Translations under genes and position numbers: made by a program
In this document: positions 20,443-30,078 of the stretch, in pieces
Layout of the letters: the number at the start of each line of letters is the position of its first letter
Numbering within the stretch: position 1 is the stretch's first letter
Origin: Luteimonas rhizosphaerae
Lineage (GTDB): Bacteria; Pseudomonadota; Gammaproteobacteria; Xanthomonadales; Xanthomonadaceae
NCBI RefSeq assembly: GCF_002849595.1
Contig: NZ_NRQR01000017.1
Coordinates: 1 to 58,775 of the forward strand
Direction: 5' to 3'
DNA: 58,775 nucleotides
The notes under the pieces: model-generated
Told to the model about the DNA's origin: nothing
The model's database searches: none
Seen by the model: the letters and a program-made list of their open reading frames with translations, nothing else

Positions 20443-21351
20443 TCAGGCGGTGACCGGCGCCCCGTAGACCACGGGCGATGCCGCCGGTGCGTCGAAGGTC
20501 ACTTCTTCCCACGCGTCGCGTTCGGCGAGCAGGGCGCGCACCAGCTGGTTGTTCAGGGCGTGGCCCGACTTGTAGCCCTTGAACAGACCCAGGATGGGAT
20601 GACCGGCCAGATACAGATCGCCGACCGCGTCGAGGATCTTGTGGCGCACGAATTCGTTGGCGTAGCGCAAACCGTCGTCGTTGAGCACGCGGAATTCGTC
20701 GAGCACGATCGCGTTGTCCATCGAGCCGCCGAGGCCGAGGTTGCGCTCGCGCATGTATTCGAGATCGCGCATGAAACCGAACGTCCGCGCGCGGCTGACC
20801 TCGCGGATGTAGGCCTCGGTCGAGAACTCGACTTCGGCCCGCGACTGCGCGAGCGGGATCGCCGGATGGTCGAAGGCGATCGTGAAGTCGAGCTTGAACC
20901 CGTCGAAGGGCTCGAAGCGGGCGATCTTGTCGCCGTCACGCACTTCCACCGGTCGCAGGATACGGATGAATTTCTTGGCCGCGTCCTGCTCGACGATCCC
21001 GGCGGACTGCAGCAGGAACACGAACGGGCCCGAGGAGCCGTCCATGATCGGCACTTCCGGCGCCGACAGGTCGACGTACAGATTGTCGACGCCCAGGCCC
21101 GCGAGTGCGGACATCAGATGCTCGACCGTCTGCACCTTGGCGGTGCCGCAGCTCAGGCCGGTGCACAGCGTGGTTTCGGTGACGAGGCTGCCGTCGGCGG
21201 GAATCTCGACGACGGGCTCGAGATCGACGCGGCGGAACACGATGCCGGTGTCCGGGGCGGCCGGGCGCAGGGTCAGGAACACTTTCTCGCCACTGTGCAG
21301 GCCGACGCCTGTCGCGCGGATCACGTTCTGGATGGTGCGTTGCCGGGGCAT
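20443..21351 (-). CDS. lpxC: UDP-3-O-acyl-N-acetylglucosamine deacetylase
   Basis: Zinc amidase that performs the committed step of lipid A synthesis. The start at 21351 gives 302 aa beginning [24 protein letters not shown], as in the family. The metal ligands are seen as [11 protein letters not shown] (His78), [12 protein letters not shown] (His237, Asp241) and the catalytic [10 protein letters not shown] (His264). The [10 protein letters not shown] loop is intact. The longer frame adds 21 non-family residues and is rejected. lpxC ends the dcw cluster, as in most gammaproteobacteria, but has its own upstream region of 409 bp with a hairpin and a -10-like box. It is probably not simply co-transcribed with ftsZ. 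Confidence 0.97.
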   Translation of the reverse strand: MPRQRTIQNVIRATGVGLHSGEKVFLTLRPAAPDTGIVFRRVDLEPVVEIPADGSLVTETTLCTGLSCGTAKVQTVEHLMSALAGLGVDNLYVDLSAPEVPIMDGSSGPFVFLLQSAGIVEQDAAKKFIRILRPVEVRDGDKIARFEPFDGFKLDFTIAFDHPAIPLAQSRAEVEFSTEAYIREVSRARTFGFMRDLEYMRERNLGLGGSMDNAIVLDEFRVLNDDGLRYANEFVRHKILDAVGDLYLAGHPILGLFKGYKSGHALNNQLVRALLAERDAWEEVTFDAPAASPVVYGAPVTA

Positions 21352-21451
21352 CGGGCGGGCGGAGTCCGGAAAGAAAAGAAGGGACGACGTGATGGAAAGG
21401 AGTCTCGCACACACGCACGCGTCATCAGGTCGTCATCAACGCGCGGGGCAG

Positions 21452-21457
21452 ATTATC
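21452..21457 (-). promoter_or_regulatory. Putative -10 box for lpxC
   Basis: The minus strand reads TGATAATCT (GATAAT, five of six matches to TATAAT) about 100 bp upstream of the lpxC ATG, in an AT-richer island within a GC-rich spacer. No good -35 is seen at 17 bp. Confidence 0.4.
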
Positions 21458-21548
21458 ACGGGACCGGCTGAACCTGAACGAAAGCCAGGGCGTCCGGTGG
21501 CCGACATCGCAGGCGCTCGCGCCGACGACGACGCCCGTCGAAACAGCC

Positions 21549-21570
21549 CCCCGGGCCGGGCGGCCCGGGG
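21549..21570 (-). terminator. GC hairpin downstream of ftsZ
   Basis: A perfect 9-bp stem CCCCGGGCC/GGCCCGGGG with a 4-nt loop lies in the ftsZ-lpxC spacer, followed on the minus strand by GGCTGTTTC. The T tract is weak. It may attenuate read-through from the division operon into lpxC. The rest of 21352-21760 holds no gene. Confidence 0.55.
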
Positions 21571-21760
21571 AACCAAAGCAGCAGCGCGCGGACGACGCGC
21601 CACCGGTGTCGCGAGGACGCACGTGGCGGGCTTCACCCCGCCCGACGGCGCAGCGGGTTCCGGCTGCAGCGCGCGGATGCGCGCCACATGCCGGCCCCCG
21701 CCCGGTCGACGGAAGCCGGGCAGGCGTCCCCGTCGGCCGGTCGCGCCGTCATGGCAGACA

Positions 21761-23026
21761 TCAGTCCGCCTGACGACGCAGGAACGCGGGGATGTCGAGG
21801 TAGCTGTCGGTGCCGAAGTCGGCGGTCTTCGGCGCTTCGGCCGCATCGCCGCGTGCCGCCGGCGTCGCCTTGCCCTGGGACTGGCCGCGCAGCGTCGAGG
21901 CGATGCTGTGGCCCGGGCTGTACGGCGCCACGGCATCGGACTCGTCGTCGATCAGCATGCCGGTGGTGCCGTCGCGGACGCCACGCTGGTTGTTGCTGAT
22001 CAGCTGCACCTGCGGCTTGCCGCGGGTGGCGCCCTCGCCGGCATAGCCGGTCGCGCGCGCCGGTGCGCGGTTGAGGCCGGTGGCGACCACGGTCACGCGG
22101 ACTTCGTCCTGCATGTCGGGATCGAGCACGGTACCGATGACGATGGTCGCGTCTTCGCTGGCGAAGTTCTCGACGGTGCGGCCGACCTCGTCGAACTCGG
22201 CCATCGTGAAGTCCGCGCCCGCGGTGATGTTGACGAGGATGCCGTTGGCGCCCGCGAGGTTGACGTCGTCGAGCAGCGGGTTCTGGATCGCGGACTCGGC
22301 GGCGGCCTGCGCGCGATCGTCGCCGCGTGCCGAACCGGTGCCCATCATCGCCAGGCCCATCTCGGACATCACGGTGCGCACGTCGGCGAAGTCGACGTTG
22401 ATCAGGCCCGGACGGACGATCAGATCGGCGATGCCCTGCACGGCGCCCAGCAGCACATCATTGGCGGCGCGGAAGGCCTGGATCATCGTGGCGTTGCGGC
22501 CGAGGACGGTGATCAGCTTCTCGTTGGGGATGGTGATCAGCGAGTCGCAATGCGCCGACATCTCTTCAATGCCCTTGAGCGCGACCTGCATGCGGCGACG
22601 GCCTTCGAACGGGAACGGCTTGGTGACCACGGCGACGGTCAGGATGCCCATCTCCTTGGCCAGCTGCGCGACGACCGGCGCGGCGCCGGTGCCGGTGCCG
22701 CCGCCCATGCCGGCGGTGATGAAGACCATGTCCGCGCCCTGCAGCGCGTCCATGATGATCTCGCGATCTTCCAGCGCGGCCTGACGACCGACCTCCGGGT
22801 TGGCGCCTGCGCCCAGACCCTTGGTGACGCTGCTGCCGAGCTGCAGCTGCAGCTTGGCGCCGCAGTTCTTGATCGCCTGCGCATCGGTGTTCGCGGTGAT
22901 GAACTCCACGCCGTCGACGCTGTTGTTGACCATGTGCGCGACCGCGTTGCCGCCGCCGCCGCCCACGCCGATGACCTTGATCACCGCGTTGGGTGCCATC
23001 TTTTCCACGAGTTCGAAATGTGCCAT
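21761..23026 (-). CDS. ftsZ: Cell division GTPase FtsZ
   Basis: Tubulin-like GTPase that forms the Z-ring. The 421 aa include the glycine-rich nucleotide site near GVGGGGGNAV (20-29), the signature GGGTGTG at 108-114, the T7 synergy loop (PGLINVDFADVRTVM) and a variable linker. The conserved C-terminal peptide YLDIPAFLRRQAD contacts FtsA and ZipA. The gene follows ftsA with a 133-bp gap, so it may have an additional promoter. It is the expected partner of the unusual FtsA described here, and its own FtsA-binding tail appears normal. Confidence 0.99.
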   Translation of the reverse strand: MAHFELVEKMAPNAVIKVIGVGGGGGNAVAHMVNNSVDGVEFITANTDAQAIKNCGAKLQLQLGSSVTKGLGAGANPEVGRQAALEDREIIMDALQGADMVFITAGMGGGTGTGAAPVVAQLAKEMGILTVAVVTKPFPFEGRRRMQVALKGIEEMSAHCDSLITIPNEKLITVLGRNATMIQAFRAANDVLLGAVQGIADLIVRPGLINVDFADVRTVMSEMGLAMMGTGSARGDDRAQAAAESAIQNPLLDDVNLAGANGILVNITAGADFTMAEFDEVGRTVENFASEDATIVIGTVLDPDMQDEVRVTVVATGLNRAPARATGYAGEGATRGKPQVQLISNNQRGVRDGTTGMLIDDESDAVAPYSPGHSIASTLRGQSQGKATPAARGDAAEAPKTADFGTDSYLDIPAFLRRQAD

Positions 23027-23159
23027 GTCCGTCGTCCTCTCTTGTTGGTGACCGGCCTCTGCGGGCCGGGTGTTGTTATGGGTGTCCTGGTGTCACATGT
23101 GCCGCCGTGTCGTCGTCGCCCTGCCCTGCCCGCTTTGTGTCTTCGCTGCGTGACCGCTG

Positions 23160-24320
23160 TCAGAACTCGCCGTTGAACCAGGTCTTGACCTTGCGCAGCA
23201 GCCCGCCGGCACGTCCGGTGGAGATCACCGGCCTGCGCGGATGTTCGATCTGGCTGCCCATCAGCAGCAGGCCCACGCCGCTGGCGTGCACCGGATTGCC
23301 GACCACTTCGCCCAGGCCGGTGACGTGCTGCGGAATGCCCACGCGCACCGGCATCTGCAGCATTTCCTCGGCGAGTTCGACGACGCCTTCCATCTTCGAA
23401 GCGCCACCGGTCAGCACCATGCCGGCGCGGACGTGCTGCTCGAAGCCCGAGCGGCGCAGTTCGGCCTGCACCATCTCGAAGATCTCCTCGTAGCGCGCCT
23501 GCACCGCCTGCGCCAGCGACTGGCGCGGCAGGCGACGCGGCGGACGGTCACCGACGCTCGGCACCTGGATCGATTCCTCGCTGGTCGCCAGCTGCGCCAG
23601 CGCGCAGGCGTAGCGGACCTTGATCTGCTCGGCTTCCGGCGTCGGCGTGCGCAGCATGTGCGCGATGTCCTCGGTGACCTTGTCGCCAGCGATCGGCAGC
23701 GAGGCCGTGTGGCAGATCGCGCCCTGCACGAACACCGCCAGATCCGTCGTGCCGGCGCCCATGTCGACCAGCACCACGCCGAGCTCGCGCTCGTCCGAGG
23801 TCAGCACCGCGGTGCTCGACGCCAACGACGACAGGATCAGATCGTCGATCGACAGGCCGCAGCGCTGCACGCACTTGCTGATGTTGGCGGCGGCCGACTG
23901 CGAATCGTCGAGCACGTACTCGCGCGGGATCGCATGCAGGATCTTCTGGTCGGCCGGGATCGCCACCGCCTTGGCCGCGTCGAGCACGCGGTCGAGATCG
24001 GCCCAGGTCACCTCGTTGTCGCGGATCGGCACGATGCCCGGCGAGTTGCGGCACTGCACGTGGTTGCCGGAGATCGACGCGTAGACCGAGCGGATCTCGC
24101 AGCCGGCCATCAGCTCGGCCTCTTCGACCGCGCGCTGGATCGACTGCACCGTCGATTCGATGTCGACGACCACGCCGCGCTTGAGGCCGCGCGATTCGTG
24201 GCTGCCGATGCCGATGACTTCGATCGGATTGCCCGGCGAGTACTCGCCGACCAGCGCCACCACTTTGGAGGTGCCGATGTCGAGTCCGACGATGAGTGTC
24301 TTGTCGCCCTTGCGGTTCAT
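23160..24320 (-). CDS. ftsA: Cell division protein FtsA, with an apparent internal deletion in subdomain 1C
   Basis: Actin-like protein that tethers FtsZ to the membrane. The start, nucleotide-binding motifs (VGLDIGTSKV, LVDMGAGTTDLAVF, GMVLTGGASKMEG) and the C-terminal amphipathic membrane helix (LLRKVKTWFNGEF) are all present. The protein is only 386 aa, against about 410-420 in relatives. The shortfall maps to one place: EYVLDDSQ (ending at residue 141) runs directly into SAAANISKCVQRCGL. In the family about 24-25 residues, of the type EGI-NPVG-SGVR-, separate these two blocks. The frame is intact. The missing piece belongs to subdomain 1C, implicated in FtsA self-association and recruitment of later division proteins. 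Its start overlaps the ftsQ stop by 4 bp. Confidence 0.95.
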   Translation of the reverse strand: MNRKGDKTLIVGLDIGTSKVVALVGEYSPGNPIEVIGIGSHESRGLKRGVVVDIESTVQSIQRAVEEAELMAGCEIRSVYASISGNHVQCRNSPGIVPIRDNEVTWADLDRVLDAAKAVAIPADQKILHAIPREYVLDDSQSAAANISKCVQRCGLSIDDLILSSLASSTAVLTSDERELGVVLVDMGAGTTDLAVFVQGAICHTASLPIAGDKVTEDIAHMLRTPTPEAEQIKVRYACALAQLATSEESIQVPSVGDRPPRRLPRQSLAQAVQARYEEIFEMVQAELRRSGFEQHVRAGMVLTGGASKMEGVVELAEEMLQMPVRVGIPQHVTGLGEVVGNPVHASGVGLLLMGSQIEHPRRPVISTGRAGGLLRKVKTWFNGEF

Positions 24321-25135
24321 GTCGTCAGGCCGGGTTGGAAATTGGGGGAGGTGGTGCGTGCCGCGATCGCCTGCGGCGCCGGGGTACCCGTTGCGGCGCC
24401 GGTGGCCGCGTCGGCCTCGTCAGCCGGCACGTCGCCCCAGCGCAGCGCGAAGCCGTTGGTGTAGCGCAGGTCCGCGCGCTCCAGCGGCTGCGGCCGGTTA
24501 TCGAGCAGGCGGGGCAGCACCCGGGCGAAGCGCGCGAGCCGCAGCCGCGCCTCCTGGCTGCCGACGACGACGTCGATGCCGTTCGACAGACCCAGCGTCC
24601 AGCTGCCACGCTCGTCGAGCGTCACGCTGGCGACCTCGAAGCCAGTGGGACGGAACAGCTCGCGCGATTCGTTGTAGAGCGCGACCACGTCCTGCACCCG
24701 GGTCTCGGGGCCGAACAGGCGCGGCATCCGCGCCGGTACGTCGATGCCGTCGGTCGAGAACAGCCGGCCCTTGTCCGACAGCAGACGATCGTCGCCCCAG
24801 CGGGCGAACGGGCGATGCTCGTCGATGCGCACTTCCAGCACGTCGGGCCAGCGCTTGCGCACGTCGGCCGCGGCGACCCACGGCAACCGCGCGACGTCGC
24901 GCTGGGCATCGGCGAGGCGCACGGCGAAGAACCCCTTCTGCGCATGCGGCAGCACGGTCTCGCGCAGGCGCGCGGTGTCGACCTGCTCCAGGCCGTCGTT
25001 GACACGCAGCACGCGCAGCGGCCAGCGCTCGGCGCCGATCCAGCCGTTGACCACGGCCACGACCGGCAGCGCCACCAGCGCGATCGCCAGCAGCCAGGTC
25101 ATGACGCGGAGCAGCGTGCCGAACGCCTGGTTCAT
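24317..25135 (-). CDS. ftsQ: Cell division protein FtsQ
   Basis: Bitopic inner-membrane divisome scaffold (partner of FtsB and FtsL). The 272-aa protein has a single N-terminal membrane helix ([22 protein letters not shown]), then a POTRA domain beginning [22 protein letters not shown], and the FtsQ domain with [29 protein letters not shown]. The start at 25135 overlaps the ddlB stop by 4 bp, and its stop overlaps the ftsA start by 4 bp. The longest open frame reaches back into ddlB and is not used. The C-terminus is Ala/Thr/Pro-rich and probably disordered. Confidence 0.95.
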   Translation of the reverse strand: MNQAFGTLLRVMTWLLAIALVALPVVAVVNGWIGAERWPLRVLRVNDGLEQVDTARLRETVLPHAQKGFFAVRLADAQRDVARLPWVAAADVRKRWPDVLEVRIDEHRPFARWGDDRLLSDKGRLFSTDGIDVPARMPRLFGPETRVQDVVALYNESRELFRPTGFEVASVTLDERGSWTLGLSNGIDVVVGSQEARLRLARFARVLPRLLDNRPQPLERADLRYTNGFALRWGDVPADEADAATGAATGTPAPQAIAARTTSPNFQPGLTT

Positions 25136-26106
25136 GCCGCGGGCACCTCCGCAGGCAGGGTCGATTCGAGCACGCGCCAGCACAGGTCGGCGTAGCCGAT
25201 GCCGATCTTCGCCGCAGCCTTGGGCACCAGCGAATGGCTCGTCATGCCGGGCGCGGTGTTGACCTCGAGCAGCAGCAGCGCGCCGGTGCGGCGATCGCGC
25301 ATCACGTCGACCCGGCCCCAGCCACTGCAACCGGCCGACACGAAGGCATCGACGGCCAGCGCGCCGATGCGCGCCTCGTCCTCGCCGTCCAGGCCCGGAC
25401 ACAGATACTGGGTGTCGTCGGACACGTACTTGGCGTCGTAGTCGTACCACGCGCCCTTGGGCACGATGCGGATCGACGGCAGCGCCTTCGGTCCGGTCGC
25501 ATCGACGATCACCGCGACGGTCAGCTCGTCGCCCTCGACCATCTGCTCCATCAGCAGTTCGCCGGGGTAGCGCGACGCGAGCTCGACCGCAGCCTTGAGA
25601 TCGGCATCGGCGAACACCCGGCTGATGCCGACGCTGGAGCCTTCCTTGGATGGCTTGACGATGATCGGAAGGCCGATGGCATGCGCCGCCGCGTAGACGT
25701 CGTCGCCCGGCTGCAGCCGGCGGTAGCGCGGCGTCGGCAGGTCCAGGCTCATCCACACCTGCTTGGTGCGGATCTTGTCCATCGTCAGCGCCGAGCCGAG
25801 CACGCCGGACCCGGTGTAGGGCACGCCGAACGCGTCGAGCAGGCCCTGGACGACACCGTTCTCGCCGTCGCCGCCGTGCAGGATGTTGAACACGCGATCG
25901 ACCCGCCCGGCGACGATGGCCTGCGCCAGCGCGGGCACGCCGTCGACCGCGTGCGCGTCGACACCGCGCGAGCGCAGCGCCTCGAGCACGCCCGCGCCGG
26001 ACTGCAGCGACACCTCGCGCTCGGAGCCGGGGCCGCCGAGCAGGACGGCGACGCGGCCGAACACGGCCGGGTCGGTGAAGCGGTTCGGGGCGAGCGTGAC
26101 GTTCAA
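25132..26106 (-). CDS. ddlB: D-alanine--D-alanine ligase
   Basis: ATP-grasp ligase that makes the D-Ala-D-Ala terminus of the peptidoglycan stem peptide. Its 324 aa show the N-terminal [16 protein letters not shown] motif, [26 protein letters not shown], the ATP-binding [17 protein letters not shown] and the metal-binding [21 protein letters not shown]. It is encoded between murC and ftsQ with 4-bp overlaps on both sides (26103-26106 and 25132-25135), implying translational coupling. Confidence 0.97.
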   Translation of the reverse strand: MNVTLAPNRFTDPAVFGRVAVLLGGPGSEREVSLQSGAGVLEALRSRGVDAHAVDGVPALAQAIVAGRVDRVFNILHGGDGENGVVQGLLDAFGVPYTGSGVLGSALTMDKIRTKQVWMSLDLPTPRYRRLQPGDDVYAAAHAIGLPIIVKPSKEGSSVGISRVFADADLKAAVELASRYPGELLMEQMVEGDELTVAVIVDATGPKALPSIRIVPKGAWYDYDAKYVSDDTQYLCPGLDGEDEARIGALAVDAFVSAGCSGWGRVDVMRDRRTGALLLLEVNTAPGMTSHSLVPKAAAKIGIGYADLCWRVLESTLPAEVPAA

Positions 26107-27665
26107 CGCGATGCTCCTTCGAAGCCGTGCTGGGCCAGTTGCTGCACGGCCGCGCCGATGTCGCCGGCGCCCATCATCAGCAGCAGGTCGCCGTCACGCA
26201 GCACGTCGGGCAGCACGCCGGCGAGATCGTCGGCGCCGTTGACGACGACGGGATCGATGCGTCCGCGCGCACGGATGGCGCGCGCCAGCGCCTTCGCATC
26301 GGCGCCCGCGATCGGCGATTCGCCGGCGGGATAGACCTCGGTCAGCACCAGCGCGTCGACGTCCGACAGCACGCCGGCGAAATCGTCGAACAGGTCGCGC
26401 GTGCGGCTGAAGCGGTGCGGCTGGAAGGCCACCACCAGGCGCCGGTCGGCCCAGCCGCCACGCGCGGCGGCGAACACCGCGGCGAGTTCCTTGGGGTGAT
26501 GGCCGTAATCGTCGACCAGCTGCACCCGGGCGCCGGACGGCGTGACCAGTTCACCGAGCAGGTTGAACCGGCGACCGATGCCCTCGAACTTGCCGAGTGC
26601 GGCGACGATCGCCTCCGGCGCGACGCCGAGCTGCCAGCCCACCGCGGCCGCGGCCAGCGCATTGAGCACGTTGTGGTGGCCGGGCAGCGCCAGCCGCGCC
26701 TCGATCCGGATGCTCTCCGGCAGGCACAGGGTGAACTGCATCGCCGCCGCGTCCTGGCGCACGTCCTCGGCGCGCACGTCGGCGTCCGGCGACAGCCCAT
26801 AGGTCATCACGTGGCGCGGCATGTCGACGACGAGCTTGGCGACTTCCGCATCGTCGATGCACAGCACGGCCAGGCCGTAGAACGGCAGGCGGTGCAGGAA
26901 TTCGGAGAACGCCGCCTGGACGCGCGCGAAGTCGCCGCCGTAGTTCTCCAGATGGTCGGCGTCGATGTTGGTGACCACGGCGACCCCGCCTTCGCCGTAG
27001 CCCGAAAAATAGGTCTGCTGGCGGAAGTCGGGGCGCGCCGGCGCTTCGAGTGCCAGCGCGGCCTGGAAGCTGTGGCCCGGCGCGCACTCGTGCGCGACCA
27101 GCGGATTCAGGCGCAGGAAGCTGCCGTCGCTCTCGTCGGCTTCCGCGACCAGCCAGTCGCCGCTGCCGAGGCGCGCGTTGGCGCCCGCGGCCAGCAGCTG
27201 TCCGCCGACGACGAAGGTGGGATCCATGCCGCCTTCGGCGAGCACGCTCGCGGTCAGCGAGGTCGTCGTCGTCTTGCCGTGCGTGCCGGCCACCGCGATG
27301 CTGCGGCGGAAGCGCATCAGCTCGGCCAGCATCTCGGCGCGGGGCACGATCGGAATGCGCTGCGCGCGCGCTTCCATCAGTTCGGGATTGTCGTGGCGGA
27401 TCGCGCTCGAGACGACCACGCAGTCGGTATCGAGCACGTTGGCGGCGGCGTGGCCACGGTGCACGGTGGCGCCGAGCCGCGTGAGCCGGCGCGTCACGGC
27501 GCTGTCGGCGGTGTCCGAGCCGGACACCTTGTAGCCCAGCGTGCACAGCACCTCGGCGATGCCGCTCATGCCGGTGCCGCCGATGCCGACGAAATGGACG
27601 CGCGAGAAGACCTTGGCGAAGTCTTCCTTGGACAGGCCGCGGGTGTCGTGCAGGCGGCGGATCAT
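26103..27665 (-). CDS. murC: UDP-N-acetylmuramate--L-alanine ligase MurC, with a 38-residue internal insertion
   Basis: Adds L-Ala to UDP-MurNAc. The family hallmarks are intact: [18 protein letters not shown] (N-domain), [12 protein letters not shown] (ATP loop, about 126-137), [29 protein letters not shown], and the C-domain [11 protein letters not shown] region (written [11 protein letters not shown] here). The product is 520 aa, against roughly 477 in Xanthomonas. Most of the excess is a 38-residue segment at residues 192-229 ([16 protein letters not shown] onward), lying exactly where the family runs [15 protein letters not shown]. The segment is in frame and bounded by a 6-bp direct repeat (see repeat entry). 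It starts by a 4-bp overlap with ftsW, where murG would normally intervene. Confidence 0.96.
   Translation of the reverse strand: MIRRLHDTRGLSKEDFAKVFSRVHFVGIGGTGMSGIAEVLCTLGYKVSGSDTADSAVTRRLTRLGATVHRGHAAANVLDTDCVVVSSAIRHDNPELMEARAQRIPIVPRAEMLAELMRFRRSIAVAGTHGKTTTTSLTASVLAEGGMDPTFVVGGQLLAAGANARLGSGDWLVAEADESDGSFLRLNPLVAHECAPGHSFQAALALEAPARPDFRQQTYFSGYGEGGVAVVTNIDADHLENYGGDFARVQAAFSEFLHRLPFYGLAVLCIDDAEVAKLVVDMPRHVMTYGLSPDADVRAEDVRQDAAAMQFTLCLPESIRIEARLALPGHHNVLNALAAAAVGWQLGVAPEAIVAALGKFEGIGRRFNLLGELVTPSGARVQLVDDYGHHPKELAAVFAAARGGWADRRLVVAFQPHRFSRTRDLFDDFAGVLSDVDALVLTEVYPAGESPIAGADAKALARAIRARGRIDPVVVNGADDLAGVLPDVLRDGDLLLMMGAGDIGAAVQQLAQHGFEGASR
26979..27099 (-). repeat. 114-bp in-frame insertion in murC bounded by a 6-bp direct repeat
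   Basis: On the plus strand GCGACC occurs at 26980-26985 and again at 27094-27099, exactly 114 bp (38 codons) apart. Removing one repeat and the intervening sequence restores the family-consensus MurC sequence. The upstream junction also carries a perfect dyad CGCGCAC-TC-GTGCGCG (27081-27096), and the segment contains a GAAAAATA run (27004-27011) unusual for this GC-rich gene. It resembles the footprint of a short inserted element with target duplication. No transposase or longer terminal repeats are visible. Confidence 0.7.
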
Positions 27666-28993
27666 GGGGTGCTCCGGGAGCCGAACGTGGGCTCGGCGCG
27701 CTGACGCAGGCGGCTGGTGCCGCGATACGGTTCGGTGGTGGGTAGCGGTGCGTGCGGCGTCGCCGGCGCGGCCGCGGCGGGCGCCGGCGGCGCGTCGCCG
27801 CGCAGGCGCGCGACCTGGCGCTGGGCGCGGTCGAGTTCGTAGGACACGCGCAGCAGCAGACCAATCGCGACGCAGGTCATCATCACGCTGGAACCGCCCG
27901 ACGACACCAGCGGCAGGGTCAGCCCCTTAGTCGGCAGCAGGCCCAGGTTGACGCCGATCGAGACCAGGCTCTGCAGGCCGATCATCAGCGCCACGCCGAA
28001 GGCGCAGTAGCCGGCGAAATGGCGGCGCATCTCGACGCACTTCAGACCGAGCCACAACGCGCGGCCGACGAGCGCGACGAACAGGCCGACCACGAGGCAG
28101 ACGCCGACGAAGCCGAGCTCTTCGGCGAGCACCGAGAAGATGAAGTCGGTATGCGCCTCCGGCAAATAGGACAGCTTCTGCACCGATGCGCCCAGGCCCA
28201 CGCCCGAGAACTCGCCGCGGCCGACCGCCATCAGCGCATTGCTGAGCTGGTAGCCGGCGCCGAGCTGGTCTTCCCAGGGGTTCATGAAGGACGTGATGCG
28301 GCGCAGTCGGTAGGGCTCGAGGATCGCGATGAACGCGAAGATCGGCAGGCCGATGACGACCGGTGCGGCCATGCGCGGCAGATGCACGCCGCCGAGCACC
28401 AGCATGCCGGCGGTGACCGCGAGCAGCAGCGAGGCCGAGCCGAAATCCGGCTGCAGCAGCAGCAGCGCGACCAGCACCACGGCGACGCCGAGCGGCTTGA
28501 TCATTGCCGGCCAGGTCGCGTTGACCTCGTCGCGGAAGCGCACGAGATAGCTCGCCAGCCAGACGATGTAGATGATCTTCACGGCCTCGACGACCTGGAA
28601 GTTCGAGATGCCGAGGTTGATCCAGCGGTGCGCGCCGTTGACCGACCGGCCGAGCCCCGGCACGAACACCAGCAGCAGCAGCGCCGCGCAGGCGACCAGC
28701 GCTAGACGGTCGTACTTCTCGATGGTCTTGAGTTCGGTGCGCATCACCGCCAGCGCCAGGCCGAGGCCGAGCGCGAGGAACATCAGGTGACGGGTGAGGA
28801 AGTAGTAGCGACCGACGTCCATGTCCTCGCCGATCGCGATCGAGCTCGAGGCGACCATGACGATGCCGAGCGTCGCGATCGCGACGACGATGCCGAGCAG
28901 CCACGGATCGAAGCGGCCGTAGATGTCGTCCAGGCGCGTGGCCTGGCGGGCGCCGGCGCTGTCGTAGGCCATGCTGTCGTAAGTCCGGGCCAT
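27662..28993 (-). CDS. ftsW: Peptidoglycan glycosyltransferase FtsW
   Basis: SEDS-family division-specific peptidoglycan polymerase working with FtsI. The 443-aa product has about ten membrane helices and SEDS motifs such as GAHRWINLG, LLLLQPDFGSASLLL, GAGYQLSNALMAVGRGEFSGVGLG, LPEAHTDFIFSVLAEELGFVG and the C-terminal TKGLTLPLVSSGGSS. The ATG at 28993 overlaps the mraY stop by one base (TGATG). The C-terminal tail is Ala/Pro-rich. Its TGA overlaps the murC ATG (ATGA), leaving no room for murG. Confidence 0.97.
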   Translation of the reverse strand: MARTYDSMAYDSAGARQATRLDDIYGRFDPWLLGIVVAIATLGIVMVASSSIAIGEDMDVGRYYFLTRHLMFLALGLGLALAVMRTELKTIEKYDRLALVACAALLLLVFVPGLGRSVNGAHRWINLGISNFQVVEAVKIIYIVWLASYLVRFRDEVNATWPAMIKPLGVAVVLVALLLLQPDFGSASLLLAVTAGMLVLGGVHLPRMAAPVVIGLPIFAFIAILEPYRLRRITSFMNPWEDQLGAGYQLSNALMAVGRGEFSGVGLGASVQKLSYLPEAHTDFIFSVLAEELGFVGVCLVVGLFVALVGRALWLGLKCVEMRRHFAGYCAFGVALMIGLQSLVSIGVNLGLLPTKGLTLPLVSSGGSSVMMTCVAIGLLLRVSYELDRAQRQVARLRGDAPPAPAAAAPATPHAPLPTTEPYRGTSRLRQRAEPTFGSRSTP

Positions 28994-30078
28994 CAGCGCA
29001 CCTTCAACGTGGCGAGGCCGATCAGCACCAGGATCACCGAGATGATCCAGAAGCGCACGATCACGCGCGGCTCGGGCCAGCCCTTGAGCTCGAAGTGGTG
29101 ATGGATCGGCGCCATCCGGAACACGCGCTTGCCGGTCAGCTTGAACGACGCGACCTGGATCATCACCGACAGGGTTTCGATGACGAAGATGCCGCCCATG
29201 ATCACCAGGATCAGTTCCTGGCGGACGATGACCGCAATCGTGCCGAGCACCGCGCCGAGCGCGAGCGCGCCGATGTCGCCCATGAACACCATCGCCGGAT
29301 AGGTGTTGAACCACAGGAAGCCGAGCCCGGCCCCGGCGATCGCCGCGCAGATGATCACCAGCTCGCCGGCCCCCGGCACCTGCGGGATCTGCAGATAGGT
29401 CGAGAACACCGCATTGCCCGAGGCGTACGCGAACACGCCGAGCGCGCAGGCGACCAGCACCGTCGGCATGATCGCCAGGCCATCGAGGCCGTCCGTCAGG
29501 TTGACGGCATTGGAGAAACCGACGATCCAGAAGTAGGCGATCGCGACGAAGGTCACCGACACCAGCGGCAGCGCCACCGCCTTGAACAGCGGGATGTAGA
29601 ACGTCGTCGCCGCCGGCACGTCGGCGGTGTGGAACAGGAACAAACCGGCGGCCAGGCCGAGGATCGACTGCAGCAGGTATTTCCAGCGCGACTTCAGGCC
29701 GTTCGGGTCCCGCTTGACGATCTTGATCCAGTCGTCATACCAGCCGATCGCACCGAACGACAGCATCACCAGCAGCACGACCCAGACGTACTTGTTGCGC
29801 AGGTCGCCCCACAGCAGCACCGAGAACAGGATCGTCATCAGGATCAGCGCGCCGCCCATCGTCGGCGTGCCGGCCTTGGAGAAATGCGTCTGCGGACCGT
29901 CCTGGCGGATCGGCTGGCCGCCCTTGTACTGCGCCAGGCGGCGGATCACCGCCGGGCCCATCCACAGCGACAGCAGCAGCGCCGTCAGTGCCGCGAGGAT
30001 GCCGCGGAACGTCAGGTAGCCGAACAGGCCGAAGAAGCTTTCCAGGCCCTGCAGCCAGCGCGTGAGTTCAAGCAGCAT
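28993..30078 (-). CDS. mraY: Phospho-N-acetylmuramoyl-pentapeptide transferase
   Basis: Integral membrane enzyme that transfers phospho-MurNAc-pentapeptide to undecaprenyl phosphate, producing lipid I. The 361 aa and about ten helices are normal. Catalytic motifs are [46 protein letters not shown] and [13 protein letters not shown]. It overlaps the upstream murF by 11 bp. Its product is the direct substrate of MurG, the gene missing from its usual place two genes downstream. Confidence 0.98.
   Translation of the reverse strand: MLLELTRWLQGLESFFGLFGYLTFRGILAALTALLLSLWMGPAVIRRLAQYKGGQPIRQDGPQTHFSKAGTPTMGGALILMTILFSVLLWGDLRNKYVWVVLLVMLSFGAIGWYDDWIKIVKRDPNGLKSRWKYLLQSILGLAAGLFLFHTADVPAATTFYIPLFKAVALPLVSVTFVAIAYFWIVGFSNAVNLTDGLDGLAIMPTVLVACALGVFAYASGNAVFSTYLQIPQVPGAGELVIICAAIAGAGLGFLWFNTYPAMVFMGDIGALALGAVLGTIAVIVRQELILVIMGGIFVIETLSVMIQVASFKLTGKRVFRMAPIHHHFELKGWPEPRVIVRFWIISVILVLIGLATLKVR

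Noticed and set aside
26103..27665. Frameshift as the explanation of the abnormal murC length
   Set aside because: The inserted segment is a multiple of three, the frame is intact on both sides, and the flanking 6-bp repeat accounts for the whole difference.
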